Assembly (NCBI RefSeq): GCF_963678425.1
Contig: NZ_OY782855.1
Location: 992,001-1,056,000 of the forward strand
Direction of reading: 5' to 3'
Source of the DNA: an uncultured Bacteroides sp.
GTDB lineage: Bacteria > Bacteroidota > Bacteroidia > Bacteroidales > Bacteroidaceae
DNA: 64,000 bases
This document shows, piece after piece, positions 27,095 to 35,981 of the stretch. Below the pieces are notes generated by a model that was not told the DNA's origin, made no database searches, and saw nothing but the letters and a program-made list of their open reading frames with translations. A program made the translations under genes and the position numbers. Every line of letters begins with the position of its first letter. Position 1 is the first letter of the stretch.

Positions 27095-28321
27095 ATGAAG
27101 CAACAACAAAAAAATGCCCGTCTCCTTGAACTGCTTATCCACCTGATAGGCTGGGGCTTAATGTTTAGTTTTCCCTTTTTCTTTATGAATAAACAGGGAA
27201 CCAGTACTATAAACTGGATAGAGTACCTTCGGCATTCGATGGTACCTATCTCCTTTTTTGTGGTATTCTATGTGAACTATTTCTATTTAATACCTCATTA
27301 CTTCTTTCGTCAGCAGCTTAAACGCTTTATTATAATCAATATTATATTTGTAACAGCAGTGAGCATTGGTCTACATTTCTGGCAACAGATAAACTTTCCA
27401 CCAAGGCCTATGTATTCTTCTGAATATAGGCCCCAAATGCCCGATTCAATGGCAGTATCGGCTACAACCTCGTCGATACCATCAGCAAAGCCGGGGTTTG
27501 CAACTCAATCAGGCCCTGTATCTGCGCTTCCGGCTTCTTCCAGGCAATCAGTTCAAATGCCTCCAATGCCACCAGACCCTCATATGGAAGAAATAAAAGG
27601 GAATTTTCACCATAGAAAGATTCTCTTTCTCCGTGATTTTTTATCACTAATTCTTACAGTGGGGTTATGTGTTTCCATCAGGGTAAGTTATCGCTGGACA
27701 GATATGGAAACTGCGCGTCGCGAAGCTGAAAAAAGTATGGCTGAAGCTGAGCTGAGAAATTTGAAAAATCAGCTAAATCCTCATTTTTTGTTAAACACGC
27801 TGAATAATATTTATGCATTAATAGCATTTTCTCCTGACAAGGCTCAACAAGCTGTGCACGATTTAAGCAAACTATTGCGATACGTGCTATATGATAACAA
27901 TCAAACTTTTGTGCTTCTTGCAAAAGAAACTGAGTTCATGAAGAACTATATTGAACTTATGAAAATTCGTATTTCAGATAATGTTAAGATCGATGTAAAC
28001 TTCAATATACCTCAGAACAGCCCAACTAAAATAGCTCCTTTGCTTTTCATTACCCTTATTGAGAATGCTTTTAAGCATGGAATTAGCTATAGTTTTCCTT
28101 CTTTTATCAATATCCAGCTTGAGGAGCATGAGAATGGTACAATAGAATGCCAGATAAGTAATAGTTATTTTCCAAAGAATGAAAATGATAAGAGTGGATC
28201 CGGCATCGGATTGGAATCGTTACAAAAAAGACTTGATCTATTATATCCCAACCGCTATACCTGGCAAAAGGAAATAAAAGACAATGTATATGTTTCCAAA
28301 TTGGTTATAAATAACGGATAA
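27095..28321 (+). CDS. LytS/YehU-family sensor histidine kinase
   Basis: Membrane sensor kinase of the HisK_LytTR (histidine kinase 5TM-like) type. Several N-terminal hydrophobic segments (about 15-35, 50-65, 75-95, 175-195), a Pro/Met/Ser-rich loop (residues 105-160), then the catalytic core with H230 in LKNQLNPHFLLNTLNN and N box LIENAFKHGI. The kinase acts on the LytTR regulator encoded next (gap 27 bp) and the pair sits directly after the MacAB operon, which may be its target. Confidence 0.93.
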   Translation: MKQQQKNARLLELLIHLIGWGLMFSFPFFFMNKQGTSTINWIEYLRHSMVPISFFVVFYVNYFYLIPHYFFRQQLKRFIIINIIFVTAVSIGLHFWQQINFPPRPMYSSEYRPQMPDSMAVSATTSSIPSAKPGFATQSGPVSALPASSRQSVQMPPMPPDPHMEEIKGNFHHRKILFLRDFLSLILTVGLCVSIRVSYRWTDMETARREAEKSMAEAELRNLKNQLNPHFLLNTLNNIYALIAFSPDKAQQAVHDLSKLLRYVLYDNNQTFVLLAKETEFMKNYIELMKIRISDNVKIDVNFNIPQNSPTKIAPLLFITLIENAFKHGISYSFPSFINIQLEEHENGTIECQISNSYFPKNENDKSGSGIGLESLQKRLDLLYPNRYTWQKEIKDNVYVSKLVINNG

Positions 28322-28348
28322 TAATATAACAAACTAAAAAACAAAGCT

Positions 28349-29113
28349 ATGACTCTAAACTGCTGTATTATTGACGATGAACCTTTGGCACTCGATTTAT
28401 TGGAAAGTTATGTGCTGAAAACCCCTTTTCTTAAATTAACAGGAAAGTATCTGGGTGCATTACAGGCAATGAATGAAATTCAGAGTAGTGAGGTAGATCT
28501 CATTTTTCTCGATATTCAGATGCCCGGTCTAAACGGACTTGATTTTTCCAGAATGATAAGTGAAAAGGCGCGCATTATTTTCACCACAGCCTTCAACCAA
28601 TATGCTTTAGACAGTTACAAAGTTAATGCTCTCGACTATTTGCTTAAACCCATCAGTTACCTTGATTTCTTACAGGCGGCCAACAAAGCCTTGCGATGGT
28701 TTGAAATAGTTCGCCGTCCGGCAGCACCTGCCCTGGCACCGGAAAATGTACCCCAGGCTACGCCCGCCGCTACGGCAGCAAAAGAAGAGATTGACAGTAT
28801 CTTTGTTAAAAGCGACTATAAACTGGTTCAGGTTAAGCTCGATAACATCCTCTATATTGAAGGATTGAAAGATTATATTAAAATCTGTACCGACGACGAT
28901 TCCAAACCATTGCTGTCACTAATGAGTATCAAATCAATGGAAGAGCTTCTTCCTTCGGGACGATTTATGCGGGTACACCGTTCCTTCATTGTGCATGTAG
29001 ACAAGATCAAGATAATAGACCGTAATCGCATTGTGTTTGGCAAAACATATATCCCTGTCAGCGACAGTTATAAAAAAGAGTTTAATGCATTTCTGAAAGA
29101 TAGATCATTATAA
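28349..29113 (+). CDS. LytTR-family response regulator
   Basis: 254 aa: receiver domain with D55 in LIFLDIQMPG and KPISY switch, an Ala/Pro-rich linker (about 125-155), and a C-terminal LytTR DNA-binding domain (FVKSDYKLVQVKLDNILYIE, FMRVHRSFIVHVDKI). Binds direct repeats in promoters. Partner kinase is immediately upstream. Confidence 0.95.
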   Translation: MTLNCCIIDDEPLALDLLESYVLKTPFLKLTGKYLGALQAMNEIQSSEVDLIFLDIQMPGLNGLDFSRMISEKARIIFTTAFNQYALDSYKVNALDYLLKPISYLDFLQAANKALRWFEIVRRPAAPALAPENVPQATPAATAAKEEIDSIFVKSDYKLVQVKLDNILYIEGLKDYIKICTDDDSKPLLSLMSIKSMEELLPSGRFMRVHRSFIVHVDKIKIIDRNRIVFGKTYIPVSDSYKKEFNAFLKDRSL

Positions 29114-29124
29114 CACAAGAAAAA

Positions 29125-29202
29125 GTATATTTCCTCTATAAATAAGTGCCTTTATTTTTATTTGACGCGTTTATAATTCAAAGATTTATATGTAAGTTTG
29201 CA
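29125..29202 (+). promoter_or_regulatory. ldhA promoter segment shared with the EFR1 gene
   Basis: A 78-bp stretch matches the reverse complement of 56097-56174 at 73 of 78 positions, the only sequence similarity I see between the two promoters. The -7 box is TAAGTTTG (29193-29200). The D-lactate dehydrogenase ATG is at 29289, giving a leader of about 80 nt. Confidence 0.75.
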
Positions 29203-29288
29203 ATAGAGTTATACCTTTAGAAGAAAAGTGATGAGATTAAACATTCATCGCTGATACTTGTTTATTAAACCTAACAATATAGATAAAC

Positions 29289-30293
29289 ATGAAAAAATAC
29301 ACTATTGCTTTCTTTGATACTAAACCTTATGACGAAGCTTCTTTTAATCAGGCTAACGAAGCGTTCAATTACGAGATTAAATACTTTAAGGGACACCTCA
29401 ACAAAAACAATGTAATCCTGACCAAGGATGCCGATGCGGTGTGCATCTTTGTTAATGACATTGCCGATAGCGAGATTATTGATGCAATGGCTCAGTACGG
29501 AGTAAAGTTGCTGGCTTTGCGATGTGCCGGTTTTAATAACGTAGATCTTGCCACAGCACAAGGGAAAATGACAGTGGTACGTGTACCGGCTTACTCTCCT
29601 TACGCAGTGGCAGAGCATGCTGTTGCACTGATGATGGCACTGAACAGAAAAACACACCGGGCATACCTGCGCACCCGTGATGGAAATTTTGCTCTTAACG
29701 GTTTAATGGGGTTTGATATGCACGGAAAAACAGCTGGTATTATCGGAACAGGGAAGATTGCTAAAATTCTGATCCACATACTGAAAGGCTTTGGCATGAA
29801 CATTCTTGCTTACGATCTTTATCCCGATTATAATTTTGCCAGAGAAAACCAGGTTGTGTATACCACTTTGGATGAACTTTATCACAACTCAGACATTATC
29901 TCTCTTCATTGCCCGCTAACAGACGAAACAAAATATCTCATCAATGACTACTCTATCAGCAAAATGAAAGATGGGGTAATGCTTATCAATACCGGACGGG
30001 GGCAACTGATCCATACGAATGCACTGATCGAAGGTCTGAAAAATAAAAAAATAGGTGCAGCCGGACTGGATGTATACGAGGAAGAAAGCGACTACTTTTA
30101 CGAAGATAAGTCGGACAAGATTATAGATGACGATGTACTGGCCCGCCTGTTATCATTCAACAATGTGATTGTAACCTCCCATCAGGCTTTTTTCACACAA
30201 GAAGCTTTAAGCAATATTGCTCATACTACCCTTCAGAATATAAAAGATTTCATAGACGGGAAACCTCTTGAAAACGAAATCAAGATCAAATAA
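29289..30293 (+). CDS. ldhA: D-lactate dehydrogenase (2-hydroxyacid dehydrogenase)
   Basis: NADH-dependent reduction of pyruvate to D-lactate. D-isomer-specific 2-hydroxyacid dehydrogenase of 334 aa: substrate Arg/Gly region LLALRCAGFNNVD, nucleotide motif GIIGTGKIAK, catalytic Arg in LINTGRGQ, Glu in LDVYEEE and His in VTSHQAFF. C-terminal DYFYEDKSDKIIDDDVLARL is typical of LdhA-type proteins. Single gene with its own promoter. The gene symbol is by similarity to LdhA; formate-linked dehydrogenases of the family are less likely. Confidence 0.88.
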   Translation: MKKYTIAFFDTKPYDEASFNQANEAFNYEIKYFKGHLNKNNVILTKDADAVCIFVNDIADSEIIDAMAQYGVKLLALRCAGFNNVDLATAQGKMTVVRVPAYSPYAVAEHAVALMMALNRKTHRAYLRTRDGNFALNGLMGFDMHGKTAGIIGTGKIAKILIHILKGFGMNILAYDLYPDYNFARENQVVYTTLDELYHNSDIISLHCPLTDETKYLINDYSISKMKDGVMLINTGRGQLIHTNALIEGLKNKKIGAAGLDVYEEESDYFYEDKSDKIIDDDVLARLLSFNNVIVTSHQAFFTQEALSNIAHTTLQNIKDFIDGKPLENEIKIK

Positions 30294-30344
30294 AGCATAG
30301 CATTGCAAGCTCTCGATTCCTGCAAAAGCAATAGCTAAAAATTC

Positions 30345-30396
30345 ATTGGTTATTGCTTTTCATTTATTGGAGAATGCTTTGTATTTATTGGCGAAT
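30345..30396. repeat. 21-bp periodic array 1 (three cores)
   Basis: Cores ATTGGTTATT (30345), ATTGGAGAAT (30366) and ATTGGCGAAT (30387) start exactly 21 bp apart, downstream of ldhA. A weaker relative ATTGCTTAAT follows at 30409 (spacing 22). Belongs to the same family as arrays 2 and 3. Confidence 0.85.
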
Positions 30397-30449
30397 AAAC
30401 GGAAAAAAATTGCTTAATGGTTTTCAGTATATAGAACCAAATATTTACC

Positions 30450-30483
30450 AACATCCGGTTACAAAAAATAGCCGGATGTTTTT
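30450..30483 (+). terminator. Hairpin terminator after ldhA
   Basis: Nine-bp stem AACATCCGG (30450-30458) with CCGGATGTT (30472-30480), 13-nt loop, followed by TTT. It lies 150 bp past the ldhA stop and before the cus operon, so it would separate the two. Confidence 0.65.
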
Positions 30484-30506
30484 ACTTCATATTTTTGCAA
30501 ATGACG

Positions 30507-30514
30507 TATATTTG
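30507..30514 (+). promoter_or_regulatory. -7 box TATATTTG for the cus operon
   Basis: Fits TAnnTTTG and lies 108 bp before the CusA ATG, giving a long leader. No -33 TTTG at normal spacing; a TTTG lies only 9 bp upstream. Assignment tentative. Confidence 0.4.
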
Positions 30515-30621
30515 TTTACTCTATAATTTATTCCATTTGCTTTTTAAACAATAACAACAATGTATTTGTTTTTTTCTTTAATATTGAATATCAATTCTAT
30601 ATAGCAAAAAACAAAAGACAT

Positions 30622-33600
30622 ATGCTGACAAGAATCATAAAGTATTTTCTTGAAAACAGGCTTGTCACATCCATTTTATTGATTGTCATTATTGTTTGGG
30701 GACTGGCTACTGCTCCGTTTAACTGGCACGGCGGTTTACTTCCGCGCGACCCTGTAGCTGTAGATGCCATTCCTGATGTAGGCGATAACCAACAGATTAT
30801 TGCTACTGAATGGATGGGGAGGTCACCCAAAGATATTCAGGACCAGATTACTTATCCATTAACAACATCTCTGCTTGGCATTCCCGGAGTTAAAACCATA
30901 CGTAGCACTTCCATGTTCGGAATGTCCTTTATCTATATCATCTTTAATGATAATGTGGAATTCTATTGGAGCCGTTCCCGGATACTTGAAAAGCTGAATT
31001 CATTGCCTTCAGGAACTTTACCCGAAGGTGTTCAACCATCTTTAGGACCTGATGCCACTGCATTGGGACAAATCTTTTGGTACACGCTTGAAGGAAGAGA
31101 TTCCAAAACAGGGAAACCTACCGGTGGCTGGGATCCGCAGGAGTTACGAACCATTCAGGATTATTATGTCAAATATTCATTGTCCAGTGCCGAAGGTGTT
31201 TCCGAAGTTGCATCCGTTGGTGGATATGTGAAGGAGTTTCAAGTGGATCTGAATCCTGATGCAATGCGTTCTTTCGGAGTGTCAGTGATGGATGTAATGG
31301 AGGCGGTTAAAAAGAGTAATCTCGATATCGGAGCCGAGACTATAGAGATAAATAAAGTGGAATACCTTATTCGTGGATTAGGTTATATTAAAAACCTTGC
31401 CGATCTTGAGAACGCTGCAATTACTTCGCGAAACAATGTTCCCGTAAGAATAAAAGATGTTGCAACAGTAAATTACGGTCCGGCAACCCGTCGCGGAGGG
31501 CTGGATAAAGAAGGTATGGAAGCGGTTGGTGCTGTTGTTGTGGCAAGATACGGTTCAAATCCGATGGAGGTTATTAATAATGTCAAAGATAAAATTAAAG
31601 AGACTGCAGCCGGAATGCCTCAAAAAGTATTGCCCGACGGGAGAGTTTCCAAAGTAACCATTGTTCCGTTCTATGATCGTACCCAACTTATAAAAGAGAC
31701 AATCGGTACACTGGAAAGTGCTTTGACGCACGAAATATTAATTTGTATCATTGTGGTTATTGTTTTGATAGTGAATTTGCGTGCATCCATAGTAATAGCG
31801 GGTATATTGCCACTTGCCGTGCTAAGTACTTTCATCATCATGCGTTATGTAGGAGTTGAGGCTAATATTGTAGCTCTATCGGGAATCGCCATTGCCATCG
31901 GTGTAATGGTAGATGTGGGAGTAGTCTTCATGGAAAACGTAGTCCGTCACCTTGATTTCCCCGAGAATAGAGGAAAAGCTCATGGAGAATATCTTGTAAC
32001 GCTCATTTTTAATTCTGTAACGGAAGTTTCCGGAGCAATCAGCACTGCAATGCTTACTACCATTATAAGCTTTATTCCGGTGTTTGCCATGCAGGCACAG
32101 GAAGGTAAAATGTTTCATCCGCTGGCTTATACCAAAACATTTGCTTTGGGATCGGCCTTTATTCTTGGTTTAGTTTTACTTCCCACATTAGCCTATTGGA
32201 TATTTTCTCTGAATATACCCAGACGAGGCATCCGCAAAGTGGCAAATATTCTGCTAATAGCAGCGGGTATATTCTTGTTTGCCTTTAGTGGTGTAATACC
32301 GGCGCTTGCTCTGACTGCCATAGGAATAAATAATTTGCTGGCTTATAAATGGGAATCAGGGAAGGAGCATTACCCTAATTATATAAATATAGGCATAACA
32401 CTGCTAACTGCTGTCTATATCTTATCATCAGAATGGCTTCCATTAGGACCTCAAAATGGAATCTTGATCAATATGTTTTTCGTGGCAGGCATAGTAGCAG
32501 TTATATTGGCCTTGCTATGGTCGTTGGTTATTCACTATGAAAGGATTCTTCGCTGGTGCCTGGCTAACAGATTGAAGTTTATTGCTATTCCTGTCTTTAC
32601 TTTATTGTTTGGCGTAGTAATTTGGCTAGGATTTGATAAGACATTCGGCTTTGTAGCTAAAGGTTTTGAAACTATAGGTTGGAACACATTTCGAAAAACA
32701 TCTTTTTGGAGTGGTGCCAGCGCCAAATTTCCCGGTATAGGAAAGGAATTCATGCCTAGTCTGGATGAAGGATCATATCTGTTGATGCCTACCAGTATGC
32801 CACATTCCGGAGTGGAACAGAATCTTCAGAATATAGAGAAACTAGATAGAAGATTGAAAACAATTCCAGAAGTAGAATTAGCTGTAGGTAAATGGGGACG
32901 CGTAAACTCAGCTCTCGACCCTGCACCTATCCAGATGTATGAGAATACAATCAATTATCGTCCGGAATATATGTTGGATGAAAATGGTCAGAGGGCAAGG
33001 TTTAAAGTAGATCACAAAAAACGATTTATGCTTATTGGAGGTAAAACGTACGACCCGGAAAAAGGATTCCGTGTAATCTCCAAAGACAGCCTGATTCCTT
33101 ATAGATATGGAGAATACTATCGTCAATGGCGTCCTCAGATTAAAAACAAAAATGATATTTGGGATGAGATAGTCAAAGTAACACATCTTCCCGGACTCAC
33201 GTCTGCTCCGAAACTCCAGCCCATTGCTACCCGTATGGTGATGCTTTCCACCGGAATGAGGGTGCCTATGGGACTGAAAGTTTATGGCCCCGATCTGGAA
33301 TCAATTGAGAAATCGGGAAAGATGATGGAACAGGTTTTGAAAGAGGTTCCTTCAGTACTACCAGCATCTGTATTTTATGACAGGGCTGTAGGTGCTCCTT
33401 ATCTGGAGATAAAGCTGAACAGAGAAAATATGGCGCGCTATGGAGTTAAGGTTTCCGATCTGCAAGAGATTATCGGTGCGGCAGTGGGTGGAATGAAACT
33501 TTCTACTTCCGTGGAAGGTCGCGAACGTTTTCCTATTCGTCTACGTTATGCAAGGGAACTGCGAGACAATCCCCAATCACTTGGTCAGATACTTATACCG

Positions 33601-34500
33601 ACTTCTAATGGAGTACAAGTACCTCTGAATGAACTGGCAGATATCAATTATGCCAAAGGGGCACAGATGATACAGAGTGAAAATACATTCCTTGTAGGTT
33701 ATGTTATCTTTGATAAGTTATCAAGTAAAGCTGAAGTCGATGTAGTGGATGAAGCACAGAAAGTACTGGATAACAAGATCAAGGAAGATAAGATAATACT
33801 TCCCAAAGGGGTGACATATAAATTTGCCGGAAACTATGAACAACAGGCTCGGGCAACCAGTAGATTGCTGATCGTAATACCAATCAGTTTAATCCTGATA
33901 TTGCTGATTCTCTATTTCCGCTTCAAGTCAGTAACGGCATCATTCATTCACTTCTCGGGCGTATTTGTAGCCTTTGCCGGAGGATTCATACTTATCTGGC
34001 TTTACGGTCAGGAGTGGTTCCTTAATTTTAGTATTGCAGGAATGAATATGCGAGATCTGTTTCAGATGCACACCATTAATCTGAGTGTGGCGGTTTGGGT
34101 AGGATTCATTGCTCTCTTTGGTATTGCTACCAACGACGGAGTTTTGATGGGAACCTATATTCATCAGATGTTTCTTGATGAGAAGCCTACCAATAAAGAT
34201 GAAATCCGTGAAGCTGTAGTGAGGGCCGGACTCAGAAGGGTACGTGCTGCTTCAATGACCACGGCAGCTACTTTGATTGCCTTGTTGCCGGTGCTCACTT
34301 CTACCGGAAAAGGTTCTGATATAATGGTACCTATGGCTATTCCCACATTTGGTGGAATGCTGATTCAAACCATGACTATGTTCGTGGTGCCTGTCCTTCA
34401 GTGTTGGTGGAGAGAACATGCCGTAAAGCATAACCGACTGCCCGAACAACTTGAAACTAACTATTCAATTCAATCAGATGAAAAGGACTATAAGATTTAA
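30622..34500 (+). CDS. cusA: CusA/CzcA-type heavy-metal RND efflux pump
   Basis: Inner-membrane proton antiporter that pumps Cu(I)/Ag(I) or other metals. Standard HAE1/HME features: N-terminal VAVDAIPDVGDNQQIIATEW, TM4 acidic motif IAIGVMVDVGVVFMENV (the Asp and Glu of the HME class), periplasmic porter domains, then TM7-12. At 1292 aa it is longer than the ~1045 aa of E. coli CusA. Part of the excess is an extra hydrophobic region of about residues 535-640 between TM6 and the second half (RKVANILLIAAGIFLFAFSG and following segments). First gene of the cus operon, followed by tolC and cusB. Confidence 0.93.
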   Translation: MLTRIIKYFLENRLVTSILLIVIIVWGLATAPFNWHGGLLPRDPVAVDAIPDVGDNQQIIATEWMGRSPKDIQDQITYPLTTSLLGIPGVKTIRSTSMFGMSFIYIIFNDNVEFYWSRSRILEKLNSLPSGTLPEGVQPSLGPDATALGQIFWYTLEGRDSKTGKPTGGWDPQELRTIQDYYVKYSLSSAEGVSEVASVGGYVKEFQVDLNPDAMRSFGVSVMDVMEAVKKSNLDIGAETIEINKVEYLIRGLGYIKNLADLENAAITSRNNVPVRIKDVATVNYGPATRRGGLDKEGMEAVGAVVVARYGSNPMEVINNVKDKIKETAAGMPQKVLPDGRVSKVTIVPFYDRTQLIKETIGTLESALTHEILICIIVVIVLIVNLRASIVIAGILPLAVLSTFIIMRYVGVEANIVALSGIAIAIGVMVDVGVVFMENVVRHLDFPENRGKAHGEYLVTLIFNSVTEVSGAISTAMLTTIISFIPVFAMQAQEGKMFHPLAYTKTFALGSAFILGLVLLPTLAYWIFSLNIPRRGIRKVANILLIAAGIFLFAFSGVIPALALTAIGINNLLAYKWESGKEHYPNYINIGITLLTAVYILSSEWLPLGPQNGILINMFFVAGIVAVILALLWSLVIHYERILRWCLANRLKFIAIPVFTLLFGVVIWLGFDKTFGFVAKGFETIGWNTFRKTSFWSGASAKFPGIGKEFMPSLDEGSYLLMPTSMPHSGVEQNLQNIEKLDRRLKTIPEVELAVGKWGRVNSALDPAPIQMYENTINYRPEYMLDENGQRARFKVDHKKRFMLIGGKTYDPEKGFRVISKDSLIPYRYGEYYRQWRPQIKNKNDIWDEIVKVTHLPGLTSAPKLQPIATRMVMLSTGMRVPMGLKVYGPDLESIEKSGKMMEQVLKEVPSVLPASVFYDRAVGAPYLEIKLNRENMARYGVKVSDLQEIIGAAVGGMKLSTSVEGRERFPIRLRYARELRDNPQSLGQILIPTSNGVQVPLNELADINYAKGAQMIQSENTFLVGYVIFDKLSSKAEVDVVDEAQKVLDNKIKEDKIILPKGVTYKFAGNYEQQARATSRLLIVIPISLILILLILYFRFKSVTASFIHFSGVFVAFAGGFILIWLYGQEWFLNFSIAGMNMRDLFQMHTINLSVAVWVGFIALFGIATNDGVLMGTYIHQMFLDEKPTNKDEIREAVVRAGLRRVRAASMTTAATLIALLPVLTSTGKGSDIMVPMAIPTFGGMLIQTMTMFVVPVLQCWWREHAVKHNRLPEQLETNYSIQSDEKDYKI

Positions 34501-35980
34501 ATATGTTTGTTTGTCAGTCATGTTACTGGCAGCAAACGCCAACCATCTCAGGGCACAGGATAGTCTTGCCGTCTATGTAGAACAGGCTGTTAAAAACAAT
34601 CCGAAAGTGCGTGCAGACTTTGCAGCTTATCAGGCTTCCTTGCAGCGTATAGCTCCTGCAGGATCTCTGCCCGATCCTGAATTTGGATTTAGTTTCTATC
34701 TGAAATCAATGGAACAGGTTAATGGCAAGCAAATAGGAACACTGGATTTAATGCAGATGTTTCCATGGTTTGGAACCTTGAAAGCTGCAAAGGCCGAGAT
34801 GTTATGGATGGCAAATGCCTCTTACGAGAAATTCAGAGTCAGCAGTCTTGATGTGATTTACAATGTTCAGGCTCAATGGTACCTGTTAAACAGTATTCAG
34901 GCTAAACTGACTAATATAAGAGAGAATATTAAACTGTTGAAATCATTGGAGGAGATTGCTCTTTATAGGTACAAATCTCCTGGCATTAAAGGAAAATCAA
35001 GTGGTTCATCTTCTTACTCGTCGGGATCTTCTGCAGTTTCATCGACTTCCCAGGCAATGCAGGCTACTCAGGGAGGCAGCGGAATGTCTGGAATGGGAGG
35101 TGCTTCATCGGGAAGTGTATCATCATCCTTGGCAACACCTTCTAGTCAGTCGGCATCCATGGAAGGAGCTATGCCCTCTTCATCAATGAGCGGAAGCAGT
35201 GTAGGTATGTCCGATGTGCTACGTATTCAGATTGAAAGGGCAGAACTGGAAAATACTTTGGAAACTACGCAATCTCAGTTTACTACAGTTATGGCAGCAT
35301 TTAATGCTTTATTGGGGCGTGCGTCTGCTACTTCTACATTTGTGCCAGATACCCTGTTAATTAAACCATTTATAGCCAATAATGATGTTGCATGGCAGAG
35401 AGTTGTAGAGCAAAATCCAATGCTTTCCATGTGGAAAGCAGAAAGTTCCTCTTATGAAGCTAAAGGAGAAATGGTAAAAAAGATGGGCTATCCCATGGTA
35501 GGGATTGGTCTGGAGTATATGATTAATAAGAAGAAGCCGGAAGATATGAATAGCATGAACAGTATGAATGGAATGGATATGATAATGCCTATGGTTAAAC
35601 TTACTTTACCTATTTACAGGAAAAAGTACAAAGCTCAGCTTAAAGACAGCAAATTAATGAAACAATCTGCTGAACTGGAATATCAAAATACCCGGAATGA
35701 ATTGCAGGCAAGCTTCGTGGCTATAAACCTGCGAATAGCCGATGCCTCACGTAAGATTGCTCTTTATGCAAAACAGCATAAAATGGCACAAACTACTTTC
35801 GAACTAATGCTTCGTGAGTTTACAACCTCTAGTGCAAGCTTAACGGATGTGTTGCAGGTACAACGGGATTTATTAAACTACAGTTTAAAACAGGTGGAAG
35901 CTGTAGTAGAATACAATATAGCTGTTGCTGAATTTGAGAAGATAATAGCTAAAGATGATCTGATTATAAATAAGAAATAA
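34478..35980 (+). CDS. cusC: TolC family outer membrane protein of the cus operon
   Basis: Outer membrane channel of the tripartite metal exporter. The ATG at 34478 (MKRTIRFKYVCLSVMLLA, signal peptide) is preferred over 34451; it overlaps cusA by 23 bp. Two OEP halves are separated by a Ser/Gly/Met-rich, low-complexity insertion at about residues 175-245. A Met-rich patch (NSMNSMNGMDMIMPM) near residue 360 suggests Cu(I) contacts. 500 aa, longer than the usual ~430-460 because of the insertion. Gene symbol by position and family. Confidence 0.9.
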   Translation: MKRTIRFKYVCLSVMLLAANANHLRAQDSLAVYVEQAVKNNPKVRADFAAYQASLQRIAPAGSLPDPEFGFSFYLKSMEQVNGKQIGTLDLMQMFPWFGTLKAAKAEMLWMANASYEKFRVSSLDVIYNVQAQWYLLNSIQAKLTNIRENIKLLKSLEEIALYRYKSPGIKGKSSGSSSYSSGSSAVSSTSQAMQATQGGSGMSGMGGASSGSVSSSLATPSSQSASMEGAMPSSSMSGSSVGMSDVLRIQIERAELENTLETTQSQFTTVMAAFNALLGRASATSTFVPDTLLIKPFIANNDVAWQRVVEQNPMLSMWKAESSSYEAKGEMVKKMGYPMVGIGLEYMINKKKPEDMNSMNSMNGMDMIMPMVKLTLPIYRKKYKAQLKDSKLMKQSAELEYQNTRNELQASFVAINLRIADASRKIALYAKQHKMAQTTFELMLREFTTSSASLTDVLQVQRDLLNYSLKQVEAVVEYNIAVAEFEKIIAKDDLIINKK

Positions 35981-35981
35981 A

